DNA of 64,000 bases from Pseudomonas sp. PSE14 (GTDB lineage Bacteria; Pseudomonadota; Gammaproteobacteria; Pseudomonadales; Pseudomonadaceae), in contig NZ_CP115669.1 of the NCBI RefSeq assembly GCF_029203285.1, positions 186,001 to 250,000 on the forward strand, written 5' to 3'. Under the pieces are notes generated by a model. The model did not search any database. It was not told the origin of the DNA and saw nothing but the letters and a program-made list of their open reading frames with translations. Below, piece after piece: positions 27,248 to 35,868 of this stretch. The first letter of the stretch is position 1. Every line of letters begins with the position of its first letter. Both the position numbers and the translations under genes were made by a program.

Positions 27248-28018
27248 ATGTCGAAACGCAACACGCCACAACGCCGCCACGACATCCTGGCGCTGCTCGC
27301 CGAGCAGGGCGAGGTCAGCGTGGACGATCTCGCCCGCCGTTTCGCCACCTCCGAGGTGACCATCCGCAAGGACCTCGCCGCCCTGGAAGGCAACGGCCTG
27401 TTGCTGCGCCGATACGGCGGCGCGGTGCCGATGCCCCATGAGCTGATCGGTGAGCCAAGCCAGCCGCTGTCGCGCTACAAGCAGGCCATCGCCCGTGCGG
27501 CGGCCTCCTGCATCCGCGAGCACGCACGAATCATCATCGACAGCGGCAGCACCACAGCGGCGCTGATCCCTGAGCTTGGGCGCAAGCCGGGGCTGGTGGT
27601 GATGACCAACTCCCTGAGCGTGGCCAACGCCCTGCGTGAGCTGGAGCGCGAGCCGGTACTGTTGATGACCGGCGGAACCTGGGACCCGCACTCCGAGTCC
27701 TTCCAGGGCCAGGTGGCCGAGCAGGTGCTGCGCTCCTACGATTTCGACCAGTTGTTCATCGGCGCCACCGGCCTGGACCTGGAGCGCGGCACCACCACGT
27801 TCAACGAACTGCTGGGGTTGAGCCGGGTCATGGCCGAGGTCGCCCGCGAAGTGATCGTGATGGCCGAGTCCGACAAGCTGGGCCGGCGCATCCCCAACCT
27901 GGAACTGCCCTGGAGCAGCGTCCAGATCCTGATTACCGACGAACGCCTGAGTGACGAAGCGTTCGAACTGATCCAGGCGCGTGGCGTGAAAGTGATCCGC
28001 GCGCGCTGCGAAGACTGA
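27248..28018 (+). CDS. glmR: DeoR-family transcriptional regulator GlmR
   Basis: A 256-residue DeoR-family regulator: N-terminal winged HTH ([35 protein letters not shown]) and a C-terminal sugar-phosphate sensor domain ([46 protein letters not shown]). It lies 16 bp upstream of glmS, as PA5550-PA5549, and is thought to sense amino-sugar phosphate and control glmS. No good Shine-Dalgarno sequence is seen before the ATG. Confidence 0.9.
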   Translation: MSKRNTPQRRHDILALLAEQGEVSVDDLARRFATSEVTIRKDLAALEGNGLLLRRYGGAVPMPHELIGEPSQPLSRYKQAIARAAASCIREHARIIIDSGSTTAALIPELGRKPGLVVMTNSLSVANALRELEREPVLLMTGGTWDPHSESFQGQVAEQVLRSYDFDQLFIGATGLDLERGTTTFNELLGLSRVMAEVAREVIVMAESDKLGRRIPNLELPWSSVQILITDERLSDEAFELIQARGVKVIRARCED

Positions 28019-28034
28019 AAAGGAGAGCCATCCC

Positions 28035-29870
28035 ATGTGTGGAATCGTAGGCGCCATCGCCGAACGTAACGTGACCCCGATCCTCGTCGAGGGCCTCAAG
28101 CGCCTCGAATACCGTGGCTACGACAGTGCCGGGGTGGCCGTAGTCGATGGCTCCGGCGCGCTGGATCGCCGCCGCCGCGCCGGCAAGGTGTCCAGCCTGG
28201 AGCAGGCCATCGAGGAGCAGCCGCTGCTCGGCCGCCTGGGCATCGCTCATACCCGCTGGGCCACCCACGGCGCGCCTACCGAGGCCAACGCCCACCCGCA
28301 TTTCTCCCACGGCGAGCTGGCGGTGGTGCACAACGGCATCATCGAGAACCACGAAGCCCTGCGCGAGATGCTCAAGGCGCGCGGTTACGTGTTCACCTCG
28401 CAGACCGATACCGAGGTCATCGTCCACCTGCTGCACCTGCGCCTGAGCGAGATGGGCGACCTTACCGTGGCACTCAAGGCGACCGTAAAGGAGCTGCACG
28501 GCGCCTACGGCCTGGCGGTGATCAGCGCCAAGCAACCGGACCGCATCCTTGCCGCACGTAGCGGCAGCCCGCTGGTAGTCGGCTTGGGTCACGGCGAAAA
28601 CTTCCTGGCTTCCGACCAGTTGGCCCTGCGCCAGGTCACTGACCGCTTCATCTACCTGGAAGAAGGCGATATCGCCGAAATCCGCCGCGACAGCGTGCAG
28701 CTCTGGGACGTGAAGGGCAATCCGGTGCAGCGCGAGGCCGTGCGTTACCACGAAGGCGCCGAGGCCGCCGACAAGGGCGAGTACCGCCACTTCATGCTCA
28801 AGGAAATCCACGAGCAGCCGTCCGTGGTGCAGCGCACCCTGGAAGGTCGCCTGGGCACCGAGCAGGTGCTGGTGGATAACTTCGGTCCGCAGGCCCGCGA
28901 ACTGCTGGCCAAGGTGCGCAACGTGCAGATCGTCGCCTGCGGCACCAGCTACCACGCGGGCATGGTTGCCCGGTACTGGCTGGAAAGCCTGGTCGGCATT
29001 CCCTGCCAGGTCGAGGTCGCCAGCGAGTTCCGCTACCGCAAGGTGGCGGTGCACCCGGATTCGCTGTTCGTCACCATCTCCCAGTCCGGCGAGACCGCCG
29101 ACACCCTGGCCGCGCTGCGTTATGCCAAGGAGCTGGGTTTCCTCTCGAGCCTCTCGATCTGCAACGTCGCCACCAGCTCGCTGGTGCGCGAATCGGACAT
29201 GACCCTGCTGACCAACGCCGGCCCGGAAATCGGTGTCGCCTCGACCAAGGCCTTCACCACCCAGCTGGTGGCGCTGCTGCTGCTGACCCTGGGCATCGGC
29301 CAGGTGCAGAAGCGTCTGGGCGAGGGCGTCGAGGCCGAGCTGGTGGCCGAGCTGCGCCGCCTGCCGACCCGCCTGGAAGAAGCCCTGGCGATGGAGAGGG
29401 TGGTGGAGAAGGTCAGCGAACTGTTCGCCGAGAAGCACCACACCCTGTTCCTGGGCCGTGGCGCGCAGTATCCGGTGGCGATGGAAGGCGCGCTGAAGCT
29501 CAAGGAAATCTCCTACATCCACGCCGAAGCCTACCCGGCCGGTGAGCTCAAGCACGGCCCGTTGGCCCTGGTGGACGCCGACATGCCGGTGGTCACCGTG
29601 GCGCCGAACAACGAGCTGCTGGAAAAGCTCAAGTCCAACCTGCAGGAAGTGCGCGCCCGTGGTGGCGAGCTGGTGGTCTTCGCCGAGGGCGGCAGCGGCA
29701 TCGCCAATGGCGCGGGCACCCACGTGGTGGGCATGCCGGCGATTCATGATTGCCTGGCGCCGATCCTCTACACCGTGCCACTGCAGCTGCTGTCCTACTA
29801 CGTCGCCGTGCTCAAGGGCACCGACGTCGACCAGCCGCGCAACCTCGCCAAGTCCGTGACCGTGGAATAA
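28035..29870 (+). CDS. glmS: Glutamine--fructose-6-phosphate aminotransferase GlmS
   Basis: A 611-residue enzyme making glucosamine-6-phosphate, the first step to UDP-GlcNAc for peptidoglycan and LPS. The N-terminal glutaminase starts with the catalytic Cys2 (MCGIVGAI) and has RWATHG. Two SIS domains follow ([47 protein letters not shown]), and the C-terminus ends in [13 protein letters not shown]. Strong ribosome site AAGGAGAG. No glmS ribozyme is expected in pseudomonads and none is seen in the 16-bp gap from glmR. Confidence 0.98.
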   Translation: MCGIVGAIAERNVTPILVEGLKRLEYRGYDSAGVAVVDGSGALDRRRRAGKVSSLEQAIEEQPLLGRLGIAHTRWATHGAPTEANAHPHFSHGELAVVHNGIIENHEALREMLKARGYVFTSQTDTEVIVHLLHLRLSEMGDLTVALKATVKELHGAYGLAVISAKQPDRILAARSGSPLVVGLGHGENFLASDQLALRQVTDRFIYLEEGDIAEIRRDSVQLWDVKGNPVQREAVRYHEGAEAADKGEYRHFMLKEIHEQPSVVQRTLEGRLGTEQVLVDNFGPQARELLAKVRNVQIVACGTSYHAGMVARYWLESLVGIPCQVEVASEFRYRKVAVHPDSLFVTISQSGETADTLAALRYAKELGFLSSLSICNVATSSLVRESDMTLLTNAGPEIGVASTKAFTTQLVALLLLTLGIGQVQKRLGEGVEAELVAELRRLPTRLEEALAMERVVEKVSELFAEKHHTLFLGRGAQYPVAMEGALKLKEISYIHAEAYPAGELKHGPLALVDADMPVVTVAPNNELLEKLKSNLQEVRARGGELVVFAEGGSGIANGAGTHVVGMPAIHDCLAPILYTVPLQLLSYYVAVLKGTDVDQPRNLAKSVTVE

Positions 29871-29894
29871 ACCGGTCACCGTCGGGTGGTCTCC

Positions 29895-29921
29895 GAGGGC
29901 CGGCGCGTTGCGTCGGCCCTC
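29895..29921 (+). terminator. Hairpin after glmS
   Basis: Stem GAGGGCCG/CGGCCCTC (29895-29902/29914-29921) is followed by TGTCCTTCCTTCT, a weak pyrimidine run. It is probably the end of the glmR-glmS transcript, 25 bp past the stop. Confidence 0.6.
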
Positions 29922-29969
29922 TGTCCTTCCTTCTCCCGCTTCTGATGTGTAGGCGTTTGCGCCGTAAAG

Positions 29970-30002
29970 CCGTCACAATTTCCCTACAAAACCTTCACGA
30001 AT
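29970..30002 (+). promoter_or_regulatory. Three tandem 11-bp repeats upstream of the envelope-sugar cluster
   Basis: Three consecutive 11-mers (29970, 29981, 29992) share a core of (T/C)(C/T)AC(A/G)A at identical phase: TCACAA, TACAAA-like and TCACGA. Direct repeats of 11 bp are typical of OmpR/PhoB-family response regulators. The site lies in the 349-bp gap between glmS and the epimerase gene, 218 bp before its ATG. The regulator is unknown; PhoB- or ColR/PmrA-type proteins are candidates. Confidence 0.45.
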
Positions 30003-30219
30003 TCTTCGCGCTCCTGCCAAGACGATAAGTCAGCCTTTGCGCAGCGTCCGTAACGGGCGAACTGCGTAGCCGAGGCCATTGCGGCTCCGGACTTACAAGA
30101 CCAGGAACCGGCCATGGCCGGTCACCAACAACACACTGGCTCGGGCGACCCATGACGATCGAAGCGTTCGTGCTGACACGGGATGTTTCCGCCCTCGCTT
30201 CCCGCTGGGGTCGACATCC

Positions 30220-31221
30220 ATGAAGTTCCTGGTCACCGGCGCTGCCGGTTTCATCGGCTTCCACACTGCGCAGCGGCTGTGCCGCGACGGCCACGACGTG
30301 GTCGGCATCGACAACCTCAACGACTACTACAGCGTCGAGCTCAAAGAGGCGCGCCTGGCCTTGCTGCGCCAGGAGCGCAACTTCCGCTTCGAGCGCCTGG
30401 ACATTGCCGATGCGCCGGCCCTGGCCGCGCTGTTCCAGCGCGAGCGCTTCGAGCGGGTGATCCACCTGGCCGCCCAGGCCGGGGTGCGCTATTCGCTGGA
30501 AAACCCACAGGCATACGCCGACGCCAACCTGACCGGCTTCGTCAACCTGCTCGAAGGCTGCCGCCATTCGCAGGTCGGCCACCTGGTGTATGCCTCCAGC
30601 AGCTCGGTGTATGGCATGAACAGCAGCATGCCGTTCAGCACTGACGCGGCGGTGGACCAGCCCGTGTCGCTGTACGCCGCGACCAAGCGCGCCAACGAGC
30701 TGATGGCGCACACCTACGCGCACCTTTACCGGCTGCCGCTCACCGGCCTGCGCTTCTTCACCGTGTACGGCCCCTGGGGGCGTCCGGACATGGCGCTGTT
30801 TAAGTTCACCCGGGCGATCCTCGAAGGCCGCCCCATCGATATCTACAACAACGGCGAGATGTCCCGCGACTTCACCTACATCGACGATGTGGTGGAGGGC
30901 GTGGTGCGCATCCAGGATTGCCCGCCCCAGCCGGGCGAGCGCGGCGAGGCGCCGGTGGCGCTCTACAACATCGGCCGTGGCGAGCCGGTGCGCCTGCTCG
31001 ACATGGTGGAGTGCGTGGAGCACGCGCTGGGCCGCCGGGCCGTTCGCAACTATCTGCCGCTGCAGCCCGGTGATGTGCTGCAGACCTGGGCCGACGTCGA
31101 GGCGCTCGCACAGCGCACCGGCTTCCGCCCGGCGACTTCGCTGCAGAGCGGGGTCGAGCGATTCGTTCATTGGTACCGCGAGTTCTACGCGGTTGAAGAG
31201 TCCTGCGCCGGTGCGGCGTGA
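30220..31221 (+). CDS. NAD-dependent epimerase, UDP-glucuronate 4-epimerase-like
   Basis: A 333-residue extended-SDR protein with Rossmann motif TGAAGFIGFH, the active-site Ser region SSSSVYG and the YxxxK pair YAATK. The opening stretch, with DNLNDYYSVELKEARL, is characteristic of UDP-glucuronate 4-epimerases (LpsL/Cap1J type), which make UDP-galacturonate. I chose the ATG at 30220, since the frame upstream runs into the leader. It is the first gene of a plus-strand run with a GT2 transferase and an ArnT-like transferase. UDP-GlcA as substrate is inferred from family. Confidence 0.85.
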   Translation: MKFLVTGAAGFIGFHTAQRLCRDGHDVVGIDNLNDYYSVELKEARLALLRQERNFRFERLDIADAPALAALFQRERFERVIHLAAQAGVRYSLENPQAYADANLTGFVNLLEGCRHSQVGHLVYASSSSVYGMNSSMPFSTDAAVDQPVSLYAATKRANELMAHTYAHLYRLPLTGLRFFTVYGPWGRPDMALFKFTRAILEGRPIDIYNNGEMSRDFTYIDDVVEGVVRIQDCPPQPGERGEAPVALYNIGRGEPVRLLDMVECVEHALGRRAVRNYLPLQPGDVLQTWADVEALAQRTGFRPATSLQSGVERFVHWYREFYAVEESCAGAA

Positions 31222-31245
31222 AGGCCACGGAGTAAGAGTCCAAGC

Positions 31246-31986
31246 ATGTCCAACAGCCCTTACGTGTCGGTGCTGATTCCGGCGAAGAATGAAGCCGAGA
31301 ACCTTCCCGGGCTCCTTGAGGAGGTCCGCCAGGCGCTGGCCGGCGAGACCTTTGAAGTCATAGTGGTTGACGACGGCAGTACCGACGCGACCCGTGCCGT
31401 GCTGCAGAGCCTGCAGCGGAGTGGTTACGCCGAGCTGCGGGTGCTGACCCACGAGCGCTCGCTGGGCCAGAGCACGTCCATCTACCACGCCGCCGAAGCT
31501 GCCCGTGGCCAATGGCTGGCGACCCTGGACGGCGACGGGCAGAACGACCCGGCGGATATCCCCGGGATGCTCGCCATGGTTCGCGCCGCCGACTGCCCGG
31601 CGGATCTCAAGCTGATCGCCGGACACCGTGTGAAGCGCCAGGACAGTGCCAGCAAGCGCTGGGCCTCGCGCTTCGCCAACCGCCTGCGCGGCCGCCTGCT
31701 CAACGACCACACGCCCGACACCGGCTGCGGGCTCAAGCTGATCGAGCGCGAAGCCTTCCTGCGCTTGCCGTACTTCGATCACATGCACCGCTTCATTCCG
31801 GCGCTGATCCAGCGCCACCAGGGCGCCATGCGTGTGCACCCGGTGAACCACCGGCCGCGCAACGCCGGGGTGTCCAAGTACGGCAACCTGGACCGCGCGC
31901 TGGTGGGCATCCTGGATCTGTTCGGCGTCTGGTGGCTGATCCGGCGCACCCGCCTGGATGCCGTTCCCCGCGAACTGGGACGCTGA
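31246..31986 (+). CDS. Family 2 glycosyltransferase, polyprenyl-phosphate type
   Basis: A 246-residue GT-A enzyme of the dolichol-phosphate-mannose-synthase/ArnC type: VLIPAKNEAENLPGLLEEV, VVDDGSTD, TLDGDGQNDPADIP (metal-binding DxD-like), and TGCGLKLIEREAF with HMHRFIPALIQRHQG. It lacks the C-terminal membrane helices of ArnC, but the end (ALVGILDLFGVWWLIRR) is hydrophobic. It should load a sugar on undecaprenyl phosphate. It lies 24 bp after the epimerase and 3 bp before the ArnT-like gene. Confidence 0.88.
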   Translation: MSNSPYVSVLIPAKNEAENLPGLLEEVRQALAGETFEVIVVDDGSTDATRAVLQSLQRSGYAELRVLTHERSLGQSTSIYHAAEAARGQWLATLDGDGQNDPADIPGMLAMVRAADCPADLKLIAGHRVKRQDSASKRWASRFANRLRGRLLNDHTPDTGCGLKLIEREAFLRLPYFDHMHRFIPALIQRHQGAMRVHPVNHRPRNAGVSKYGNLDRALVGILDLFGVWWLIRRTRLDAVPRELGR

Positions 31987-31989
31987 TCC

Positions 31990-33585
31990 ATGGCGAACCA
32001 GGGCGAGCCGGGCAACCCCCTTTCCAGCCTGGCCCCCCTGCGTGTCGGGCCCGGAACGCAGCATTCCTGGTTGTGGCGTTGCGCCGAGCGGCCCTGGCTG
32101 CTGCTGGCGCTGGCGGCCCTGTTGCTGGGGGCCGGCCTGGGGCTGCGCCAGCCGGGCAACGTCGATGAGGAGCGCTTCCTCGGCGTCGCCCTGGAAATGC
32201 TGCAGAACGGTGACTGGCTGATTCCCCACCGCGCCGCGGAAATCTATCCGGACAAGCCGCCGCTGTTCATGTGGCTGGTGGCGCTGCTGGTTCGCCTGGG
32301 AGTGACGCCGAACCTGGCGCTGTTCCTGCCGGCTTTCGGTTCCGGTCTGGTGGCCACCGCCTGCCTCTACGACCTGGGCCGTCGCCTGTGGAATCGCCGC
32401 ATCGGCGTCATCGCCGGGCTGCTGTTCCTGGCCACCTACCAGACCTATTCGGTGCTGCGCGATGGCGGCATCGACGGTTTCCTTTGCCTGTGGATCAGCC
32501 TCGGCATCTATGGCCTGTGCCGCCACCTGCTGCTCGGTCCGGCGTGGCGCTGGTTCTACCTGGCGTGTGCGGCGATGGGCCTGGGCATCATCAGCAAGGG
32601 CGTGGGCTTCCTCCCGGCGCTGATGCTGATTCCCTACGCCTATGCGGCGCGCAAGGGCTGGCCCGGTGTGGTGCGCATACCCAGCCAGGCGCGCGCCTGG
32701 TGGCTGGGCCTGCTGGTGGCGCTGGGGGCCATCGCACTGTGGCTGGTGCCGGTGGTGCTGCACGTTCTGCTGAGCGGTAGCGCCGATGGCCGCGCCTACC
32801 TCGACGACATCCTCCTGCACCAGACCGCCAAGCGTTACGCCAGCGCCTGGCAGCACCAGGAACCGTTCTGGTACTTCTTTGCCAAGGTCATTCCGCAGTA
32901 CTGGCTGCCGCTTGTGCTGGCCCTGCCGTGGATGGTGCCGGCCTGGCGCCGACAGCTGGCCCGCCATGACGGCCGCCTGCTGGTGCTGCTCGGCTGGGTG
33001 GCGCTGGTGCTGCTGTTCTTCAGCCTGAGCACCGGCAAACGCAAGCTCTACATCTTCCCTGCGCTCCCCGCCCTGGTGCTGGCCATGGCGCCGCTGGTGC
33101 CCTGGCTGCTGCGCCGCTGGTTCGCCGAGCGGCCGAGGGCGCGCAAGGTCTTCCTGGTCATCGCGCTGTTCTGGTTCGCCGCCTGGTTTGCCCGTGGCTT
33201 CATCGAGCCGCTGCGCGACCCCGGCGACGACCGCCGTCCGCTGATGGCGGAGGTGGCACGCCTGAGCGGCGGCGCCGAGCTGGTGCTGACCAACTGGCGC
33301 GAGGGCCACTGGCTCTACGCCCGTCAGCCGCTGGTGCACTTCGGCCTGGATACCCCGGACCCATTGAACAAGGCGCTGACCTGGTTGCGCGGCCATCCGC
33401 AGGCGCTGGCCATGGTCTCCGCCGAGGGCCTCGACCGTTGCTTCCGCCGCGAGCGCGCCCGCGAAGTGAAGGGGGACTACGAGGAGCACTGGTTCCTGGT
33501 GGGCGCCGATGCCGACAACGGCCAGTGCGCCGACGACGCTTCCGCCCCGGCCTACCGCTTCGCCTGGAAGCAGCCGTACTTCTGA
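31990..33585 (+). CDS. ArnT/PMT-like (GT39/GT83) lipid-linked sugar transferase
   Basis: A 531-residue polytopic membrane protein with about 12 hydrophobic segments and a periplasmic C-terminal domain. The first loop holds GNVDEERFLGVALEMLQNGDWLIPH and YPDKPPLFMWLVAL, the DE(x)R/YxxKPP pattern of ArnT-family enzymes, which move a sugar from undecaprenyl phosphate to lipid A or similar acceptors in the periplasm. Also seen is the FFSLSTGKRKLYIFPALPAL segment. With the epimerase and GT2 it forms a plausible three-step pathway. The sugar and acceptor are inferred. Confidence 0.87.
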   Translation: MANQGEPGNPLSSLAPLRVGPGTQHSWLWRCAERPWLLLALAALLLGAGLGLRQPGNVDEERFLGVALEMLQNGDWLIPHRAAEIYPDKPPLFMWLVALLVRLGVTPNLALFLPAFGSGLVATACLYDLGRRLWNRRIGVIAGLLFLATYQTYSVLRDGGIDGFLCLWISLGIYGLCRHLLLGPAWRWFYLACAAMGLGIISKGVGFLPALMLIPYAYAARKGWPGVVRIPSQARAWWLGLLVALGAIALWLVPVVLHVLLSGSADGRAYLDDILLHQTAKRYASAWQHQEPFWYFFAKVIPQYWLPLVLALPWMVPAWRRQLARHDGRLLVLLGWVALVLLFFSLSTGKRKLYIFPALPALVLAMAPLVPWLLRRWFAERPRARKVFLVIALFWFAAWFARGFIEPLRDPGDDRRPLMAEVARLSGGAELVLTNWREGHWLYARQPLVHFGLDTPDPLNKALTWLRGHPQALAMVSAEGLDRCFRRERAREVKGDYEEHWFLVGADADNGQCADDASAPAYRFAWKQPYF

Positions 33586-33611
33586 GTTTCCACTTTCCTG
33601 GGAGTCTGAAC

Positions 33612-34583
33612 GTGAACAGAGCCGCCAACAGCGTGGATGTCATGCAGCTGCACCCCCTGCGCCGTCGTTTCGACCGGCGCACCTTGCTGTGGCTGGCTCT
33701 GACACTGGTGCTGCTGGTGCCGGGCGTGACGCTGCTGCTCATGAAGCACTGGCCGCAACAGGCCTACTTCTACCTCAGCAGCCAGCTGCACGCTTCGGAG
33801 TGGGCCGGGCGCAGCGTCTGGCTGCCCGACTACAAGGTGGTGATCGATGCGCAGCCGGTGAAGGGCATCGAGTCCGACCTGTCCGCCCTGAGCTACGACT
33901 TCGACCATGATCGCCTGATCGCCGTGACCAACGCCGGTGCCATGAAGCTGGCGGTGCTGAGCAAGACCGGGGAGCTGCTGGCGCAGTATCCCATGACCGG
34001 TTTCCAGGACGTCGAAGGGGTGGCCTACCTGGGCGGCGGCCTGGTGGCGGTGTCCGATGAAAACTTTCAGCAGATCGACTTCTTCACGCTGCCGGAGCAG
34101 CCCGGCCAGGGCATCGACGCCCGCGATGCGCAATCGTTCGCCCTGGAGATCAACCCGAGCGTGCACAACAAGGGTTTCGAAGGGCTGACCTACGACCCGG
34201 ACCACGACCGCCTGTTCATCGGTAAGGAACGCGGTCCGCGGCAGATCTACGAAGTCACCGGGGTTCGCGCGAGCCTCGCCGGCAAGCTGCAGCTCAAGGT
34301 GATCGACCACACCGCCTGGGTGAAGCGCAGTGTGTTCGGCACCGATATCTCCGACCTCCACTACGACCGCAAGAGCGGCCACCTGCTGGTGCTCAGCGAG
34401 GAGTCGAAGCTGATCATGGAGTTGGACGGGCAGGGCAAGCTGGTCAGCTTCCGCTCGCTCGGCGGCTTTGGCGACCTGAAACACGCGGCGCCCCAGGCCG
34501 AGGGGATGACCATGGACGCTGACGGCAATCTCTACGTGGGCAGCGAGCCGAACCTCTTCTACCGCTTCGAGAAGCAGCGCTGA
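33612..34583 (+). CDS. SdiA-regulated (YjiK-type) beta-propeller protein
   Basis: A 323-residue protein with one N-terminal membrane helix (about 24-44, LLWLALTLVLLVPGVTLLLM) and a periplasmic SdiA-regulated/esterase-like-phytase-like domain: GIESDLSALSYDFDHDRLIAVTN, QDVEGVAYLGGGLVAVSDE, KGFEGLTYDPDHDRLFIGKERGP, QAEGMTMDADGNLYVGSEPNLFYRF. The repeated EG-Y-D pattern marks a six-bladed propeller, probably calcium-binding. I chose GTG at 33612 (GGAG 8 nt upstream); an ATG at 33642 is possible. It is the last gene of the cluster; no enzymatic role is established. Confidence 0.82.
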   Translation: MNRAANSVDVMQLHPLRRRFDRRTLLWLALTLVLLVPGVTLLLMKHWPQQAYFYLSSQLHASEWAGRSVWLPDYKVVIDAQPVKGIESDLSALSYDFDHDRLIAVTNAGAMKLAVLSKTGELLAQYPMTGFQDVEGVAYLGGGLVAVSDENFQQIDFFTLPEQPGQGIDARDAQSFALEINPSVHNKGFEGLTYDPDHDRLFIGKERGPRQIYEVTGVRASLAGKLQLKVIDHTAWVKRSVFGTDISDLHYDRKSGHLLVLSEESKLIMELDGQGKLVSFRSLGGFGDLKHAAPQAEGMTMDADGNLYVGSEPNLFYRFEKQR

Positions 34584-34652
34584 GGGGGCCGCTTCGGCTG
34601 CCCCTGGGGCGACTCCTTCATTCAGCGAAACTGCTTCAGGGTCCCCGAAGGC

Positions 34653-35300
34653 TCACTGACTCTGCGCGCTGGCGCCCTCGGCCTGGCGCCGGATCAGCGC
34701 CAGGTTGCGCAGGTAGACCACGATGCCGAAGGACTGGCCGAGGATGATGACCGGGTCGCGCTGCGCCACAGCGTAGCTGAACAGCAGCACGCTGCCGGCC
34801 ATCGACAGGTACCAGAAGTAGATGGGGTTGACCGGCCGCCCGGCGCGCTCGGAATACCATAGCTGCAGCACGAAACGCCCGGTGAAGAGCACCTGGCCGA
34901 CCATGCCGAGGGTGGTCCAGAACGGATCGGCGCCGGTGATGGCATGGATGATCGGTTCGGGCTTGGACATCCAGCCCAGCGCGATGGCCACCGCCGACCA
35001 GGTCAGCCAGGGCCAGGCGAAGAACAGCGCCCGGCCGCCGCCGTGGCGACGATCCAATTCCAGGTTGCGCAGGTAGATCGCCAGGCCCGCGAGTTGCCCC
35101 AGGCAGATCACCAGGTCCCGCTGGTGGGTGGCATAGGCCAGCAGCAGCACCGCGCCGGCACAGCTGAAGTACCAGAAGTGCACCGGCATCAGGCTCTTGC
35201 GGGCGCGTTCGGACAGCACCCACTGGACCAGGAAACGGGCAGAAAAAGCCGCCTGCGCGGCCAGTCCGATGGCAAACCACAATGGATTGGCTGCGTTCAA
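34653..35300 (-). CDS. Membrane protein with two LpxB-N-terminal-like (LAB_N) domains
   Basis: A 215-residue membrane protein made of two copies of the lipid-A-biosynthesis N-terminal domain. The halves match closely: ARFLVQWVLSERARKSLMPVHFWYFSCAG...YATHQRDLVICLGQLAGLAIYLRNL and GRFVLQLWYSERAGRPVNPIYFWYLSMAG...YAVAQRDPVIILGQSFGIVVYLRNL. I favour the TTG at 35300 (GAGGGG six nt upstream) over a GTG 18 codons earlier. It is convergent with the sugar-transfer cluster and often accompanies such genes, so a role in lipid A or undecaprenyl-sugar handling is inferred. Confidence 0.8.
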   Translation of the reverse strand: MNAANPLWFAIGLAAQAAFSARFLVQWVLSERARKSLMPVHFWYFSCAGAVLLLAYATHQRDLVICLGQLAGLAIYLRNLELDRRHGGGRALFFAWPWLTWSAVAIALGWMSKPEPIIHAITGADPFWTTLGMVGQVLFTGRFVLQLWYSERAGRPVNPIYFWYLSMAGSVLLFSYAVAQRDPVIILGQSFGIVVYLRNLALIRRQAEGASAQSQ

Positions 35301-35868
35301 GCAGAGCCCCTCGGTCGAATCGACGAAAGCCGCGTCTTTCGCGGCCTGTAGCACTGCCCGGCAGTATACACGGGGCAGATGTCTCTTAAATGTCGGCGAC
35401 GAATGGTCGAGCGATAGGGCTGAGCGGTGGCGAGGGAAGGGGGGAGATCAACATTCCCCCGGTGCCTGCACGTCCGGGGGTGTGGACGGGGCACCGAGGC
35501 CAGGCGGCAGGAGCCGCAACACGAGGGGAATGGAAATCGACCTTGTCTTGTGGACAAGGTCGGACCCCGACCCTCCGAGGGGTACCTGACAAGTCTCCCG
35601 AAGGGCGCAAGGCGGGCCAACGATAGAAGCTGGCCACTGGCCGGTCAATCGAAAACGACAAACGCCCGTTGGGCCTGTCCGATATTCGAACCAAAAGCGC
35701 GAGGCAATGCCGCGCAATTCGTTAGCCGGCTATCGGAGGTGTCTATACTGTTTCTGATTGTGTCAGCGTCAGATCGCCCGGACCAGGCGGCGATAGGGCT
35801 GATACGGGGCGGCCAGGGACCTCCGCCCAAAGATCCGGGACGCTGTTCAACCCAATCAGAGAAGCCCC
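35301..35868. other. Gene-free 568-bp stretch rich in inverted repeats
   Basis: No open frame here has codon use or similarity that I trust. It holds a perfect 9-bp hairpin GACCTTGTC/GACAAGGTC with a 5-nt loop (35539-35561), a long imperfect inverted repeat opening GGTGCC and closing GGCACC (35461-35495), and further CG-rich palindromic pieces up to about 35690. A CTATACT motif at 35743-35749 looks like a sigma-70/RpoS -10 for the MFS gene at 35869, giving a leader of about 110 nt. An sRNA or decayed mobile DNA is possible. Confidence 0.5.

Noticed and set aside
29995-33489. A 1164-codon minus-strand frame opposite the envelope-sugar cluster
   Set aside because: It runs antisense across four well-supported genes and is Gln/Ala/His-rich low complexity, as expected for a shadow frame.
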